DNA of 63,623 nt from Fictibacillus terranigra (GCF_030412265.1 NZ_JAUHLN010000010.1:1-63623); one strand, 5' to 3'; counted from the stretch's first letter, positions 18,118-27,364 are shown. Program-made: numbers and translations. Notes: generated by a model not told the origin, from the letters alone.

Positions 18118-18542
18118 GTTTAAATTATGCATAAATAACATTAGTAGCCGCATTTTTAGTTTATAAGTTATAATTTTATTTATTGACAGAATATTTCGTA
18201 ATATTCATTGTTTTATGGCGGTATCTTTCGTTGTTAAACCACAAACGATAGATATCATTCTAGAAAAATAAAAAAAGAGTGAAGTATTTTTTAATGGTAA
18301 AAAAGCGATGTAAAGGAATATGAGTAAGAAGTTCTATTTACCGACAAATCCTATAGTGAAGTAAAAGTTGATTTTTAAAAGTAACAGTCAGAAGAAATTG
18401 CGAAAATGGAGAACAAACATTATTGGGCATAATGCGGTGCCGGATTGGTCAGAGGATGTTTTCGAAGTTGCAAAATGATGTTAGGACGACTCTTTAAATC
18501 TAACAGAGATCGCTTAATAAATTTTTAAAGGGAGGAACTATT
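18118..18542. other. AT-rich intergenic stretch
   Basis: No supported gene. Around 18250-18520 short plus-strand frames broken by stops suggest an old coding remnant, not recognised. Confidence 0.4.
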
Positions 18543-19352
18543 ATGCCATACTTAAGAATAGAAAGTGAAGAAATATATTACCACTTAGAATCGGGGGAGT
18601 CTGATAAAACGATCGTACTCCTGCATAGCTTAGGAACTGATCATCGAATATGGAAATACCAGGTTGAGGCATTTTCTGAAAAAGGTTACAACGTTATAGT
18701 CCCAGATATTCGTGGTCATGGGAAATCGTCCTGTCACAATGGAGTAAGTGTTGATCATTGGGTTACAGATCTCCTTCATTTACTAGATCATTTAAAAATA
18801 GAAAAATCCATTTTATGCGGAGTTTCTATGGGAGGGGTAATGGCAATAGCCTTTACGCTCAAATACCCAGAGCGGGTACAAAATTTAATTTTGGCTGATA
18901 CATTTGCTAAGATTAGTCCTTCTTCAGTATCAGAAAAAATTGAGTTAACGGCTGGAGTTGCCAAAGAACAGGGTATGGACCAATATGCAGATACATATCT
19001 GGATAGTACGCTTTCTAATTCGCCTTCAGCCAAAGCAATACGTCACTCGTTACGACAAGCCATTTCAGAAATGCCTCTTTGCATATATGAATCTTCTGCA
19101 GAGTCTTGTTTTCGTGTGAATTTAGAAGAACAATTAAGTAGGATAGCCGTTCCATCATTGGTTCTGATTGGTGAAGAGGATTTTAAGACCCCGATTCGTC
19201 TATCAAAATTGATAGTAAGTAAAATTCCAAAGGCTGAACTACGCATAATTCCGAAGGGAAGGCACCTTTCGAATGTTGATGAGCCAGATTACTTTAATAG
19301 GTCTGTTATTGAATTTCTAAATATACAAGAAAAAGCGTACGAAGAAGCATAA
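18543..19352 (+). CDS. Alpha/beta-fold hydrolase (PcaD-like)
   Basis: This 269-aa protein has the alpha/beta hydrolase elements in order: oxyanion HSLGTDHRIW, the DIRGHGKSS turn, nucleophile elbow GVSMGG (Ser near residue 98), Asp in LVLIGEEDFKTP and His in GRHLSNVDEP. It resembles 3-oxoadipate enol-lactonase and related small-molecule esterases, but no aromatic catabolism genes are nearby, so the substrate is unknown. AGGGAGGAAC precedes the ATG. Confidence 0.88.
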   Translation: MPYLRIESEEIYYHLESGESDKTIVLLHSLGTDHRIWKYQVEAFSEKGYNVIVPDIRGHGKSSCHNGVSVDHWVTDLLHLLDHLKIEKSILCGVSMGGVMAIAFTLKYPERVQNLILADTFAKISPSSVSEKIELTAGVAKEQGMDQYADTYLDSTLSNSPSAKAIRHSLRQAISEMPLCIYESSAESCFRVNLEEQLSRIAVPSLVLIGEEDFKTPIRLSKLIVSKIPKAELRIIPKGRHLSNVDEPDYFNRSVIEFLNIQEKAYEEA

Positions 19353-19730
19353 GGAATTGGTTAATACTAGTTAAGAGTATCATCGAAGTATATTGGATCA
19401 ATCGTTGCTGTGAATAAAGCTATCTTCTCTAATGATAAAAGGGTGGTGGCTTTTTCTGATTATACAAACCTTTTTGGTAGTGGTTGGAGGAGAGTATATT
19501 GGATTTAGAATCATAATGCGACTAAAGACACAATTGGATATCTTCTTACTTAATCCATGTATAAAGAGATAACTTTTTCAATGGTTGGTTCAAATGGAGA
19601 AATGTGAGGACAGATAACTGAGAAGATCACACAACTTCCCATTGTTTATTTGTTTGTCTGACCGATTTCACTTTCCTTTTTCTAACTTTTATTATATAAT
19701 TTCAGAAAAATATGACAACTTGGTGATATT
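19353..19730. other. Intergenic stretch without supported gene
   Basis: Only short broken frames. TTATTATATAAT at about 19689-19700 may be part of the promoter of the following membrane-protein gene. Confidence 0.4.
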
Positions 19731-21107
19731 ATGAGAAAGTTTCTTTTTTGGCTATCCATTATTCTTTATTTACTATCTATAGTAAATCCATTTCCCTTTT
19801 TGCAATTCACTTTATCCCTCGTGAGTTTATGCGTTGTGGTTGTAACTTTCACCAAGGTATCCAGGGCTATTCAAATCATGAGTAGTTTCTTTTTGATCAG
19901 CGGAATTTTAATGTTAGCCACAAACGGAGCAACAACGAAAGATTACGTACTTTCGTTCGGACCAATGATGAATCTACTCGCGCTATTTGCGGTGGTCCCA
20001 ATCTTGGCAGTTCCTATTCAAATCGGTAATTATGTTCAATCCATTGAAGAACTTATTTTCAGGAGAATTCACAACTCCAAACAATTGTACTTTCTCACTT
20101 CCGGAATATCTTATTTTTTTAGCAGTTTTATGAATCTCGCGAGTTTGCCTATGACCTACTATACGGTTCGTTCGTCCGTCACCACCTATCAGGTTCAGCA
20201 TGAAGTACGATTTATGAGCAGAGCGATAACCCATGGCTTTGCCATGCCTTTGCTTTGGACACCGGTCACTCCTATAGTAGGGATAGTGGTCGATATGACC
20301 GGTGTATCATGGGTAGCGATGTTGAAGTATCTCATTCCGTTAAGTGTAGCCGGCCTCTTATTGGATTGGTTCATTGCATCCATGATCTTTCGAAAAAGAT
20401 ATCGGAACCTGTTAAAAGGAGAAAATGAGGTAGCGACCGGTTTATTGGAAAAAGCAGGACAAGCAGGGAGCCGAAAGTTCTTTCAAATATTGATTGCCAT
20501 TGCCCTATTTAATGGATTGGTGATCTTGGCAGACTTTCAATCTTCGTTTGATTTTCTTTACATTGTTAGCTTACTCGTCATTCCCTTTGCTTTTTGTTGG
20601 AGCGCCTTTCTTGGAAAGAGGAAATCGTTCATAAAAGAGCTAAAAGAGCATTTTTCCTCTCATATCCTAAAATTAAGCGGACAGTTTGTCATTTTCTTGT
20701 CTGCCGGTTTTTTTATATCTTCCATGAAGTTCTCTCATGTTGATCACTTTTTCAACCAGGGGTTACTGATGGTAAAGGAAGAAGTAGGGAGCCTTCTTTT
20801 TTTAATTCTTATTCCGTTGGTTCCTCTCGTTTTAGCGTTTACGGGTCTACACCCGGCAGTTGGGCTTGCTTTGATGGCTGAAGCTTTAGACCCGTCGTCT
20901 CTCCACATTTCCACTTCTTTATTGACGTTGGCGATGCTCGGAGGAGCGGTGGGAGCCTTCTTAATGGGACCTTTTAATGCTACCATTGGAATGATGGCTT
21001 CAATTACGGATGAAAGTCCTTACCGCATATCCAATTGGAATACCGGTTTTACCTTTTCATATCTCATACTCTTGATGATTCTTTTACTCTTTTTACAAAT
21101 GATTTAA
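19731..21107 (+). CDS. Polytopic membrane protein, possible ion-transporter superfamily
   Basis: This 458-aa protein has roughly 11-12 hydrophobic segments. The pattern of paired helices with interrupted segments (GFAMPLLWTPVTPIVGIV in the first half; GGAVGAFLMGPFNATIGMMAS in the second) recalls the ArsB/NhaD, CitMHS and DctM ion-transporter superfamily. I do not recognise a specific family. It is a single-gene unit: a strong terminator follows and the next gene is on the other strand. Confidence 0.75.
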   Translation: MRKFLFWLSIILYLLSIVNPFPFLQFTLSLVSLCVVVVTFTKVSRAIQIMSSFFLISGILMLATNGATTKDYVLSFGPMMNLLALFAVVPILAVPIQIGNYVQSIEELIFRRIHNSKQLYFLTSGISYFFSSFMNLASLPMTYYTVRSSVTTYQVQHEVRFMSRAITHGFAMPLLWTPVTPIVGIVVDMTGVSWVAMLKYLIPLSVAGLLLDWFIASMIFRKRYRNLLKGENEVATGLLEKAGQAGSRKFFQILIAIALFNGLVILADFQSSFDFLYIVSLLVIPFAFCWSAFLGKRKSFIKELKEHFSSHILKLSGQFVIFLSAGFFISSMKFSHVDHFFNQGLLMVKEEVGSLLFLILIPLVPLVLAFTGLHPAVGLALMAEALDPSSLHISTSLLTLAMLGGAVGAFLMGPFNATIGMMASITDESPYRISNWNTGFTFSYLILLMILLLFLQMI

Positions 21108-21110
21108 ATG

Positions 21111-21143
21111 AAAAGGACTTTCCCATTTGGAAAGTCCTTTTTT
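21111..21143 (+). terminator. Terminator of the membrane-protein gene
   Basis: 13-bp perfect stem AAAAGGACTTTCC/GGAAAGTCCTTTT with CATTT loop and T-run; it works in both directions and also ends the minus-strand gene at 21178. Confidence 0.85.
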
Positions 21144-21177
21144 AAGTATGATGTTGTGTTTATCCACTGAGAAATGA

Positions 21178-21510
21178 TTAGGAAACAGGTTCTGCGAGTA
21201 CAAGTTTGGAATATTTAGAGTCAGGGCCCGAACCCGAAGCCGCTACCAGTTCGTTCAATTCCTCTCTTGCAGCTTCTACCGTATCAAACGTTTCAAAGAA
21301 CTTTACCCTGATCTGATTGACGTACTCTCTTCCTTCATAATGTTCAGAGAGTTGAATTTTTACATTGTCGTTTGTAACTTTGGCAATCGTGTAAGTTGCT
21401 TTTACTTTATCAAAAAAGTAGAAATCATAGGTTTCGACCGGCTCCAGTCCTTCCCCTTTTACAGTGGTTTGATACGTGTCTTTGTTTGTTAACACAATAT
21501 ACTTGCCCAT
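21178..21510 (-). CDS. Conserved-looking 110-aa protein of the GntR regulon, function unknown
   Basis: I do not recognise this small, acidic, soluble protein. It has no signal or membrane segment. It is rich in beta-type residues in the first two thirds (YIVLTNKDTYQTTVKGEG, KIQLSEHYEGREYVNQIRV) and has a helical segment near the end (TFDTVEAAREELNELV). It is transcribed divergently from the ferredoxin/creatininase operon. A TTGTATACCA site matching the other GntR-type operators lies 44 bp upstream of its start, so it probably belongs to the diiron-oxidase pathway, for instance as a small regulatory or accessory subunit. AGGTGATTC lies before the ATG. Confidence 0.8.
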   Translation of the reverse strand: MGKYIVLTNKDTYQTTVKGEGLEPVETYDFYFFDKVKATYTIAKVTNDNVKIQLSEHYEGREYVNQIRVKFFETFDTVEAAREELNELVAASGSGPDSKYSKLVLAEPVS

Positions 21511-21553
21511 AGAATCACCTCAGCTTAAAGTATTTTTCACTATCTTTTGTATT

Positions 21554-21563
21554 TTGTATACCA
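21554..21563 (-). promoter_or_regulatory. GntR-type operator before the 110-aa gene
   Basis: TTGTATACCA, one of seven sites with the GTATAC core in 21.5-31.1 kb. Confidence 0.65.
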
Positions 21564-21665
21564 TATAGGTATCTTACCTCTGAAAATAATCCGAATCAAT
21601 AGTTTTTAGAATATTTAAATAGATTGATTTTCGTGTTTTTTCTATTTTTTTGCTCATATTTAGCA

Positions 21666-21694
21666 TTTACAAGTAAAAAATCCTTCGTTATAAT
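21666..21694 (+). promoter_or_regulatory. sigma-A promoter of the ferredoxin-creatininase-permease operon
   Basis: TTTACA (21666-21671), 17-nt spacer, TATAAT (21689-21694). No GTATAC site lies within it; the nearest is 103 bp upstream. Confidence 0.7.
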
Positions 21695-21758
21695 CAAAAC
21701 TATATTTACAAGTTTCAGAAAATTATAACATTTTAACACTTAAGAGAGAGGTGATTGT

Positions 21759-22091
21759 ATGCCATTTGTTCGTTTACTTCAGGATGGCCAATTGTATGAA
21801 CAAGAAGTAAAGGAAAATAGTAACCTAGTAGTCTTGGCTGGTATTAAAGAATTTCCAAAACTGCGTTATGGTTGTGGAATGGGGAAGTGTACCAAATGCG
21901 TATCTAAAGTGGTTAAAGGCGCTGAAACCCTTGATCCGCCGAATTGGAAGGAGGAAAAAATGCTAGGGAAACTCCTAGAAGAGGGATTTCGTTTAACGTG
22001 CCAGCTTACAGTTAAAGGAGATTTGGAATTAGTACAAGAAAAAAATTTTAACACAAAAGGTATACAATATTCCACAGCAGCCAATCGTTAA
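21759..22091 (+). CDS. 2Fe-2S ferredoxin
   Basis: This 110-aa plant/adrenodoxin-like ferredoxin has the cluster motif C-x4-C-x2-C in YGCGMGKCTKCV and the fourth Cys in RLTCQL. It carries single electrons to an oxygenase or reductase. It is the first gene of an operon with a creatininase-family enzyme and a permease, and upstream of a diiron oxidase gene that would need reducing power. A second, distinct ferredoxin lies at 30258. GAGAGAGGTG precedes the ATG. Confidence 0.9.
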   Translation: MPFVRLLQDGQLYEQEVKENSNLVVLAGIKEFPKLRYGCGMGKCTKCVSKVVKGAETLDPPNWKEEKMLGKLLEEGFRLTCQLTVKGDLELVQEKNFNTKGIQYSTAANR

Positions 22092-22128
22092 TGGTTACTA
22101 ACCCCCAATGTATAGGAGGAGATGTCGT

Positions 22129-22890
22129 TTGAGTGTATATGTTTTAGCAGATATGACGTATCCAGAAGTGCAGCACGCTCTATCCACCATTGATCTGGCG
22201 ATTATACCTATTGGAGCTCATGAACAACATGGCCCGCATCTTACCGAGAACTGTGATGCGGTTATAGCTGAAAAAATGGCCATTCGCTTGGGAGAAAGAC
22301 TATATCCCCATGCCGTTGTTGCTCCTACTATCAATATGGGCGTTTCATCCCATCATTTGAACTTTCCAGGAACTATCGCTCTTCAACCGTCCACTTTAAT
22401 TTCACTTATCCATGACATCGTTTATTCTTTAAAGCAGCACGGTATCACTCAGTTTTTATTGTTAAATGCCCACGGAGGCAACCAGTCTACCTTAAGTGTT
22501 GCCAGTACGGAATTGTCGCAAAAACTAGGTGTAAAGATCTATTTCGCAAAAACGACTGGATCTGCAAAACATTCGATTCAACGCCATATTCACTCTCCAC
22601 TATTTGGTCACAGCTGTGAACGGGAGGTATCTGAAGCCCTTTATCTGGCACCTTCTATTGTAAGATTGGACAAGCTCCAAAAAGGGGCGATCAAAGAAGG
22701 GACTTGGAAATATCTTCGCCCTAACAGTCCTGTACAGGGTCCTTATCAATATGAGGAAATGACAGCGAATGGATGTATCGGCGATGCCACTCAAAGCAGA
22801 GAAGATATTGGAAGAGAAATAGTAGAGGAAGCGCTAGAAAATTTAGAACTAACATTAAAAGATATTATCGGCACGACCATTAAGGCTTAG
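22129..22890 (+). CDS. Creatininase-family amidohydrolase
   Basis: This 253-aa protein is counted from TTG 22129; AGGAGGA lies 8 nt upstream, whereas the earlier in-frame ATG overlaps that site. Metal-ligand motifs of the family are visible: IPIGAHEQHGPHL, ENCDAV, NAHGGNQ, and the Glu in CEREVSEAL. Family members hydrolyse cyclic amides or formamides (creatinine, Fapy compounds, mycofactocin leader). In this cluster it probably opens a ring or cleaves an amide or N-formyl product; the substrate is unknown. Confidence 0.9.
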   Translation: MSVYVLADMTYPEVQHALSTIDLAIIPIGAHEQHGPHLTENCDAVIAEKMAIRLGERLYPHAVVAPTINMGVSSHHLNFPGTIALQPSTLISLIHDIVYSLKQHGITQFLLLNAHGGNQSTLSVASTELSQKLGVKIYFAKTTGSAKHSIQRHIHSPLFGHSCEREVSEALYLAPSIVRLDKLQKGAIKEGTWKYLRPNSPVQGPYQYEEMTANGCIGDATQSREDIGREIVEEALENLELTLKDIIGTTIKA

Positions 22891-22929
22891 TAGAATCACC
22901 TACTTTCAACCAATAGAGGGGTGCTAGGT

Positions 22930-24399
22930 ATGACTTTGACACTTGCACATGGTATGTATGCAATTGTTACAGTGTCCGTTATTGTTATCATGCTTTTTCG
23001 AAAGGGCATTGTTTTACCGACGCTATTAGGAACTTTACTTGTTGCCAGTATTTACACAGGATCGCTCGTTGGCGGTCTGAAGGCAGTGTTTAATGCAAAC
23101 TTGGTTGCCGCAAAAGAGTTATTCAGTATCTTTTTGATCATTACGTTTATGGTTGCTCTGCTCAAATCTCTTAAAGACTTAGGAGCCGATCAAAAAATGA
23201 TTGCTCCTGTTCAAAAGATCATGGTTAATGGTCATATTGCTTTTCTTTGCCTCGCGCTAATCACTTATGTTGTATCTTTGTTTTTTTGGCCGACCCCAGC
23301 GGTACCTTTAATTTGTGCACTGCTGGTTCCTGCTGCGGTAAGAGCAGGCCTTCCCCCTATGGCTGCAGCGATGGCGGTTGCTATGGCAGGCCAGGGTATG
23401 GCGTTGTCATCCGATTATATTATGCAGGTAGCTCCCATGCTTAGCGCGAAAGCTGCCGGCATTCCAACTGCTGCTGTCGCTTCCAAGGTTCTATTTCTTT
23501 CCCTTATTACAGGTTTGACAGCCCTAGGAATTACGTATGTTAGAGAAAGGAAAAATATCAAACAGCCTAATTACGCTCCTAATCTATCTTTAATTGACAG
23601 CATGTCTAATGACCAGATGAAAATGGAAGAGGAAATTAAATCTGAAGTTTCAGCCGCGTCTGAAATGTTTGTGTCAGAAAAAGAGCGGAACAGATGGGGA
23701 AGTATCTTTGCTGTGGTTGTTCCACTTTCCATGCTAGCAGTTATGATTTATATGTTCTCCGTGAAATTTTCCGGGAGTAAGATGACCGGCCTTGAAGGCG
23801 GGGACGGAGCCGCTTTTATAGGGGGTGTCGCCATTGTTCTTCTTGTTCTGGCCAGTGTTTCCTTTGGAAGATTACACGCATTTGAGAAGATTAGTGATCA
23901 TATTACGGATGGTTTTGTGTTCGCTTTTCGGGCTATGGGGCCTGTTATCCCAATTGCAGGATTCTTTTTTCTGGGCAGTGGTGATTTTGCTTCCGCTATA
24001 CTTTCTCTCCCAGTCGATGCTTCTAAACCTGCTTTTTTGTTTGATATTGTTCAATCGGCCCAGAACCTTATTCCCCAAAGCGGATTTATCACAGGGTTTG
24101 GTATTTTAGTTATTGGAATCATAACGGGTTTAGATGGTGCTGGTTTTGCCGGTTTGCCTTTGACTGGTGCGTTGTCGGGAGCCCTTCACCATGGGACAGG
24201 TGTTGATCCCTCCACGCTTGCTGCGATCGGTCAAATGGGTGCTGTTTGGACGGGCGGGGGAACGTTGATTGCCTGGTCTTCCTTAGTGGCTGTTGCAGGT
24301 TTTTGTGGGGTCTCAGTCATTGAGCTAGCGAGAAAGAATTTCTTTCCGGTCATCATTGGATTATGTGTTGCTACGTTAGCCGCTTTACTTATTTGGTAA
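22930..24399 (+). CDS. Permease of the ion-transporter/GntP-like type
   Basis: About 489 aa, counted from ATG 22930 (GAGGGG 8 nt upstream). It has about 12 hydrophobic segments, with a hydrophilic loop at about 215-255 (MSNDQMKMEEEIKSE). Motifs include FFWPTPAVPLICALLVP, GMALSSDYIMQVAP, LTGALSGALHHGTGVDPSTL and GGGTLIAWSSL. This looks like a secondary carrier for a carboxylate or a small organic ion. It follows the creatininase gene by about 40 bp and probably imports the substrate of the pathway. Confidence 0.8.
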   Translation: MTLTLAHGMYAIVTVSVIVIMLFRKGIVLPTLLGTLLVASIYTGSLVGGLKAVFNANLVAAKELFSIFLIITFMVALLKSLKDLGADQKMIAPVQKIMVNGHIAFLCLALITYVVSLFFWPTPAVPLICALLVPAAVRAGLPPMAAAMAVAMAGQGMALSSDYIMQVAPMLSAKAAGIPTAAVASKVLFLSLITGLTALGITYVRERKNIKQPNYAPNLSLIDSMSNDQMKMEEEIKSEVSAASEMFVSEKERNRWGSIFAVVVPLSMLAVMIYMFSVKFSGSKMTGLEGGDGAAFIGGVAIVLLVLASVSFGRLHAFEKISDHITDGFVFAFRAMGPVIPIAGFFFLGSGDFASAILSLPVDASKPAFLFDIVQSAQNLIPQSGFITGFGILVIGIITGLDGAGFAGLPLTGALSGALHHGTGVDPSTLAAIGQMGAVWTGGGTLIAWSSLVAVAGFCGVSVIELARKNFFPVIIGLCVATLAALLIW

Positions 24400-24427
24400 A
24401 CAATAGTTAGAAAATTCAATAAAGTTA

Positions 24428-24476
24428 TTGACAGCGGTCAGTAGGCAGGGTTAGTATAAACTCAAATGGTATACCA
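24428..24476 (+). promoter_or_regulatory. Promoter and GntR operator of the diiron-oxidase operon
   Basis: TTGACA (24428-24433), 18-nt spacer and TAGTAT (24452-24457) form a promoter. Just downstream of the expected transcription start lies the perfect 10-bp palindrome TGGTATACCA (24467-24476). A second half site follows at about 24483. The layout is that of a repressor roadblock. Confidence 0.75.
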
Positions 24477-24519
24477 AATACAATATACCGAGTGAACTAT
24501 TTTAAAGGAGGAGTTAAAA

Positions 24520-25239
24520 ATGGCTGAATTATTAACAAAAGATGAGTTTCGTAAACAGTTGGAGGAAGCAATCAAGGGCAATCATAGTCAAAAGGCGCCT
24601 TTTACAGAAGCATGGGCCACTGGAAAACTATCACGGGAGCATTTTGCCAGATGGGCAGAGAACCACTATCACTATGTCGGACCATTTGCTGATTATCTAG
24701 CTTATATTTACGCTCATACTCCGGAGAAGTACACAGAAGCGAAGGATTTTACCCTTCAAAACATGTATGAAGAGGAACTTGCAGCAGACAGGCATACCGA
24801 TCTTCTGATCCGTTTTGCGGAAACGTGCGGAACAACCCGGGAAAGAGTGGAGAATCCAGAAAACATGGCTCCTACCACATTAGGATTGCAAAGCTGGTGT
24901 TACTCCATTGCTATGAGAGAAAATTTCGTCGTTGCAACTGCTGCCCTGGTCGTTGGACTAGAATCCCAGGTCCCGGATATCTATCGAAAGCAAACACCAA
25001 TACTAAGAGAGAAATATGGATTTGACGACGAACAAATTGAATTTTTTGATTTACATATTGTGTCTGATGAGATTCATGGGGAACGGGGCTACAAAATCGT
25101 TCTGGAGTGTGCGGACACGGTAGAATTGCAGCAAAAATGTCTGGATGTCGTTAGAACAGGAGCCAAAATGCGCAGGATGTACATGGACGGCCTCTATAAC
25201 ACATATGTAGCTAAGGACCTTGAAACCGTCCAATCCTAA
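24520..25239 (+). CDS. Heme-oxygenase-like diiron oxidase (HDO; TenA/PqqC-like fold)
   Basis: This 239-aa all-helical protein would be labelled PqqC-like or TenA-like by fold. It carries the full set of iron ligands known from heme-oxygenase-like diiron oxidases: Glu85-x6-His92 (EELAADRH), Glu148 (GLESQ), and His179-x3-Asp183-x2-His186 (HIVSDEIH). PqqC and TenA lack this set, so an O2-activating iron enzyme is the better call. Known members cleave C-C bonds, desaturate, or oxidise amines and amino acids. It is first in an operon with an aldehyde dehydrogenase, which could oxidise an aldehyde product; two ferredoxins in the cluster could reduce the iron. The RBS is AAAGGAGG. Confidence 0.88.
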   Translation: MAELLTKDEFRKQLEEAIKGNHSQKAPFTEAWATGKLSREHFARWAENHYHYVGPFADYLAYIYAHTPEKYTEAKDFTLQNMYEEELAADRHTDLLIRFAETCGTTRERVENPENMAPTTLGLQSWCYSIAMRENFVVATAALVVGLESQVPDIYRKQTPILREKYGFDDEQIEFFDLHIVSDEIHGERGYKIVLECADTVELQQKCLDVVRTGAKMRRMYMDGLYNTYVAKDLETVQS

Positions 25240-25333
25240 GCCGATGTTTTTCATGTAAACAAGCAAATATCAGGCAGTTTCTCCAATAGAGAGGAACTGC
25301 CCTCATTTTTAATTGAAGCAAGGAGGTAACACC

Positions 25334-26794
25334 GTGCCAACAACTACAGCAGTAAAATCCTTTGGAAACTATATTAATGGTGAGTGGCTGACCGAAGAAC
25401 GTGTATTTCCAAGCATTAATCCGGCAGCTAAAAAAGAAGTTGTCGGTTATTTTCAAGCATCAAGTGAGAATACGGCAAAAAAGGCGTTAGATGCAGCAAG
25501 CGAGGCTTTCCGCTCCTGGTCTAGTACTGCACCTACCAAGCGCGCGGCCATGTTAACAAAAGCAGCTGATATTCTGGACAGCCGCTCCGAGCAAATTGCT
25601 GAAGAACTGACAAAAGAAGTAGGAAAACCATTTGGAGCGAGTTTAAATGAAGTAAAACGCTCTGCGGAAACCCTGCGATATTATGCAGTGGAGGGTGTCA
25701 GCTATACGGGAGAAACATTTCCAAACGATGACCCCAATCTAAGAGTTTATACCGTAAAGGAACCATTAGGAGTAATCACCGTCATTACGCCTTGGAACTT
25801 TCCTTTATCCATCCCTGCCAGAAAGATTGCCCCTGCATTGATAACCGGTAATGCGGTTGTGTTTAAGCCATCTTCCGACTCTCCATTGGTCGGTTACAGA
25901 TTGGTGGAAGCACTGCATGAGGCCGGTCTTCCTAAAGGCGTGCTGAATTATGTCACCGGCTCTTCAAGAGAAATTGGGGAGATTTTGGTCAAACATCCCG
26001 CGGTCAGGGGAGTCACATTCACCGGATCCACGAATGCAGGAGAACAAATCCACCGTTCAGTATCACTAACAACGAGAACACAGATGGAGCTTGGGGGCAA
26101 GAACCCGCTGATCGTAATGGAGGATGCCGATTTGGATGAAGCCGTCCAATTGACAGTGAATGGAGGGTTTGGTTTAAGCGGGCAGGCGTGTACAGGTACG
26201 AGCAGAGCCATTGTTATGAAAAGTATAAAAGAAGAATTTACGAACCGGCTTGTTCAGAAGGCAAAAGAGCTCAAGATTGCCGATGGGTTCACAAAAGGGG
26301 TATCTATGGGGCCGCTGGCCAATGAAAAGCAATTAAAGAATGTTCTCGACTATATACACATTGGGAAAAATGAGGGCGCGATGCTGCTTTGTGGCGGAGA
26401 ACAGCTAACGGGTACAGGGTATGATGAAGGATTCTATGTAAGCCCGGCAGTTTTTACCGATGTAACTCCCGGGATGAGGATCGAACAGGAAGAAATTTTT
26501 GGCCCTGTGATCTGTGTAATTGAAGCCGATGATTACGAAGAAGCCATTTCGATTGCAAATAATGTGGAATACGGTCTCTCCGCTTCCATTGTGACCAAAC
26601 AGCTAAACTATATCGAACGCTTTGTAAAGGAAGCCGAAGCCGGGACCGTAAAATCCAACCGAACCACTACGGGCAATCTCATGAATGCACCGTTTGGCGG
26701 TATTAAAAAATCAAGCACGTCGACATTCCGTGAATCTGGAAGAGTGGGCCTGGAATTTTTTACACAAACCAAAACCGTTTATTTTGGACATTAG
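25334..26794 (+). CDS. Aldehyde dehydrogenase (NAD(P)+)
   Basis: Counted from GTG 25334 with AGGAGG 7 nt upstream, this is a 486-aa ALDH. It shows TPWNFPLSIPARKIAPAL, the nucleotide-binding FTGSTNAG, catalytic Glu in MELGGKNP, catalytic Cys in SGQACTGTSR and EEIFGPV. The C-terminal GGIKKSSTSTFRESG is like 2-oxoglutarate-semialdehyde and related semialdehyde dehydrogenases. It likely oxidises an aldehyde or semialdehyde made by the preceding diiron oxidase. About 95 bp separate the two genes. Confidence 0.92.
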   Translation: MPTTTAVKSFGNYINGEWLTEERVFPSINPAAKKEVVGYFQASSENTAKKALDAASEAFRSWSSTAPTKRAAMLTKAADILDSRSEQIAEELTKEVGKPFGASLNEVKRSAETLRYYAVEGVSYTGETFPNDDPNLRVYTVKEPLGVITVITPWNFPLSIPARKIAPALITGNAVVFKPSSDSPLVGYRLVEALHEAGLPKGVLNYVTGSSREIGEILVKHPAVRGVTFTGSTNAGEQIHRSVSLTTRTQMELGGKNPLIVMEDADLDEAVQLTVNGGFGLSGQACTGTSRAIVMKSIKEEFTNRLVQKAKELKIADGFTKGVSMGPLANEKQLKNVLDYIHIGKNEGAMLLCGGEQLTGTGYDEGFYVSPAVFTDVTPGMRIEQEEIFGPVICVIEADDYEEAISIANNVEYGLSASIVTKQLNYIERFVKEAEAGTVKSNRTTTGNLMNAPFGGIKKSSTSTFRESGRVGLEFFTQTKTVYFGH

Positions 26795-26814
26795 AATGGG
26801 ACAGGGGGAACATC

Positions 26815-27294
26815 ATGAAAAAGACTATGAAACTTGAATTGAAGGAAGCAAGAATAATGATGGAAGCGGCTAAAAAAAAGGCAGAAGAAATCAATGTGCT
26901 TGAAACGATAGTCGTTGTCGATGATGGCGGATACCCCATTCTCCTGGAAAGGATGGATGGCGCGAGGATTACCGGTCCAGAAATTGCTATTGCCAAAGGA
27001 TACACGGCTGCCGGCCACAAACGGTCCACACATCTGTTTAATAAAGAACCGAACGGGCCTGCTTTACCAGGAAATGAAGCGTTTGGTATACAGCATATGC
27101 TCGACGGAAAGTTTGCTATTTTTGTAGGGGGATTCCCTGTCGTGGTCAATGGTGAGGTCATTGGAGGAATAGGCATTAGCGGAGGCAACGGTGAACAGGA
27201 TACAACGGTTGGTGTTGCTGCTCTTCAAGCATTGAAGGAACATCTCTCCAATGACGGATATGACGTAGTGGCAACCGCTGATATAAAACGATAA
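26815..27294 (+). CDS. GlcG/HbpS-family heme-binding-like protein
   Basis: This 159-aa protein resembles the GlcG/HbpS (DUF336) family: LKEARIMMEAAKKKAEEI, VVDDGGYPILLERMDGA, IAIAKGYTAA, and the glycine-rich FVGGFPVVVNGEVIGGIGISGG. Members bind heme, cobalamin-type or other cofactors and often sit beside catabolic genes, usually with unclear function. It is 20 bp after the aldehyde dehydrogenase gene and followed by an intercistronic hairpin. Confidence 0.88.
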   Translation: MKKTMKLELKEARIMMEAAKKKAEEINVLETIVVVDDGGYPILLERMDGARITGPEIAIAKGYTAAGHKRSTHLFNKEPNGPALPGNEAFGIQHMLDGKFAIFVGGFPVVVNGEVIGGIGISGGNGEQDTTVGVAALQALKEHLSNDGYDVVATADIKR

Positions 27295-27298
27295 TTGA

Positions 27299-27329
27299 AA
27301 GGGCTGCCAAGTTAATGGAGGCAGCCCTT
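27299..27329 (+). terminator. Intercistronic hairpin
   Basis: Perfect 10-bp stem AAGGGCTGCC/GGCAGCCCTT without a T-run. It may set mRNA stability or partial termination between the enzyme genes and the chrA-like genes. Confidence 0.5.
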
Positions 27330-27364
27330 CGTTGATTACTGTTATTTCTCGGAGGGGGATTTAA

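Noticed and set aside
18183-18215. TTGACA at 18182 as promoter of the alpha/beta hydrolase
   Set aside because: No -10 box at proper spacing, and it is over 300 bp from the gene.
24520-25239. Thiaminase II (TenA) or PqqC function
   Set aside because: The six diiron-ligand positions are present, there is no thiamine or PQQ gene nearby, and the context is oxidative catabolism.
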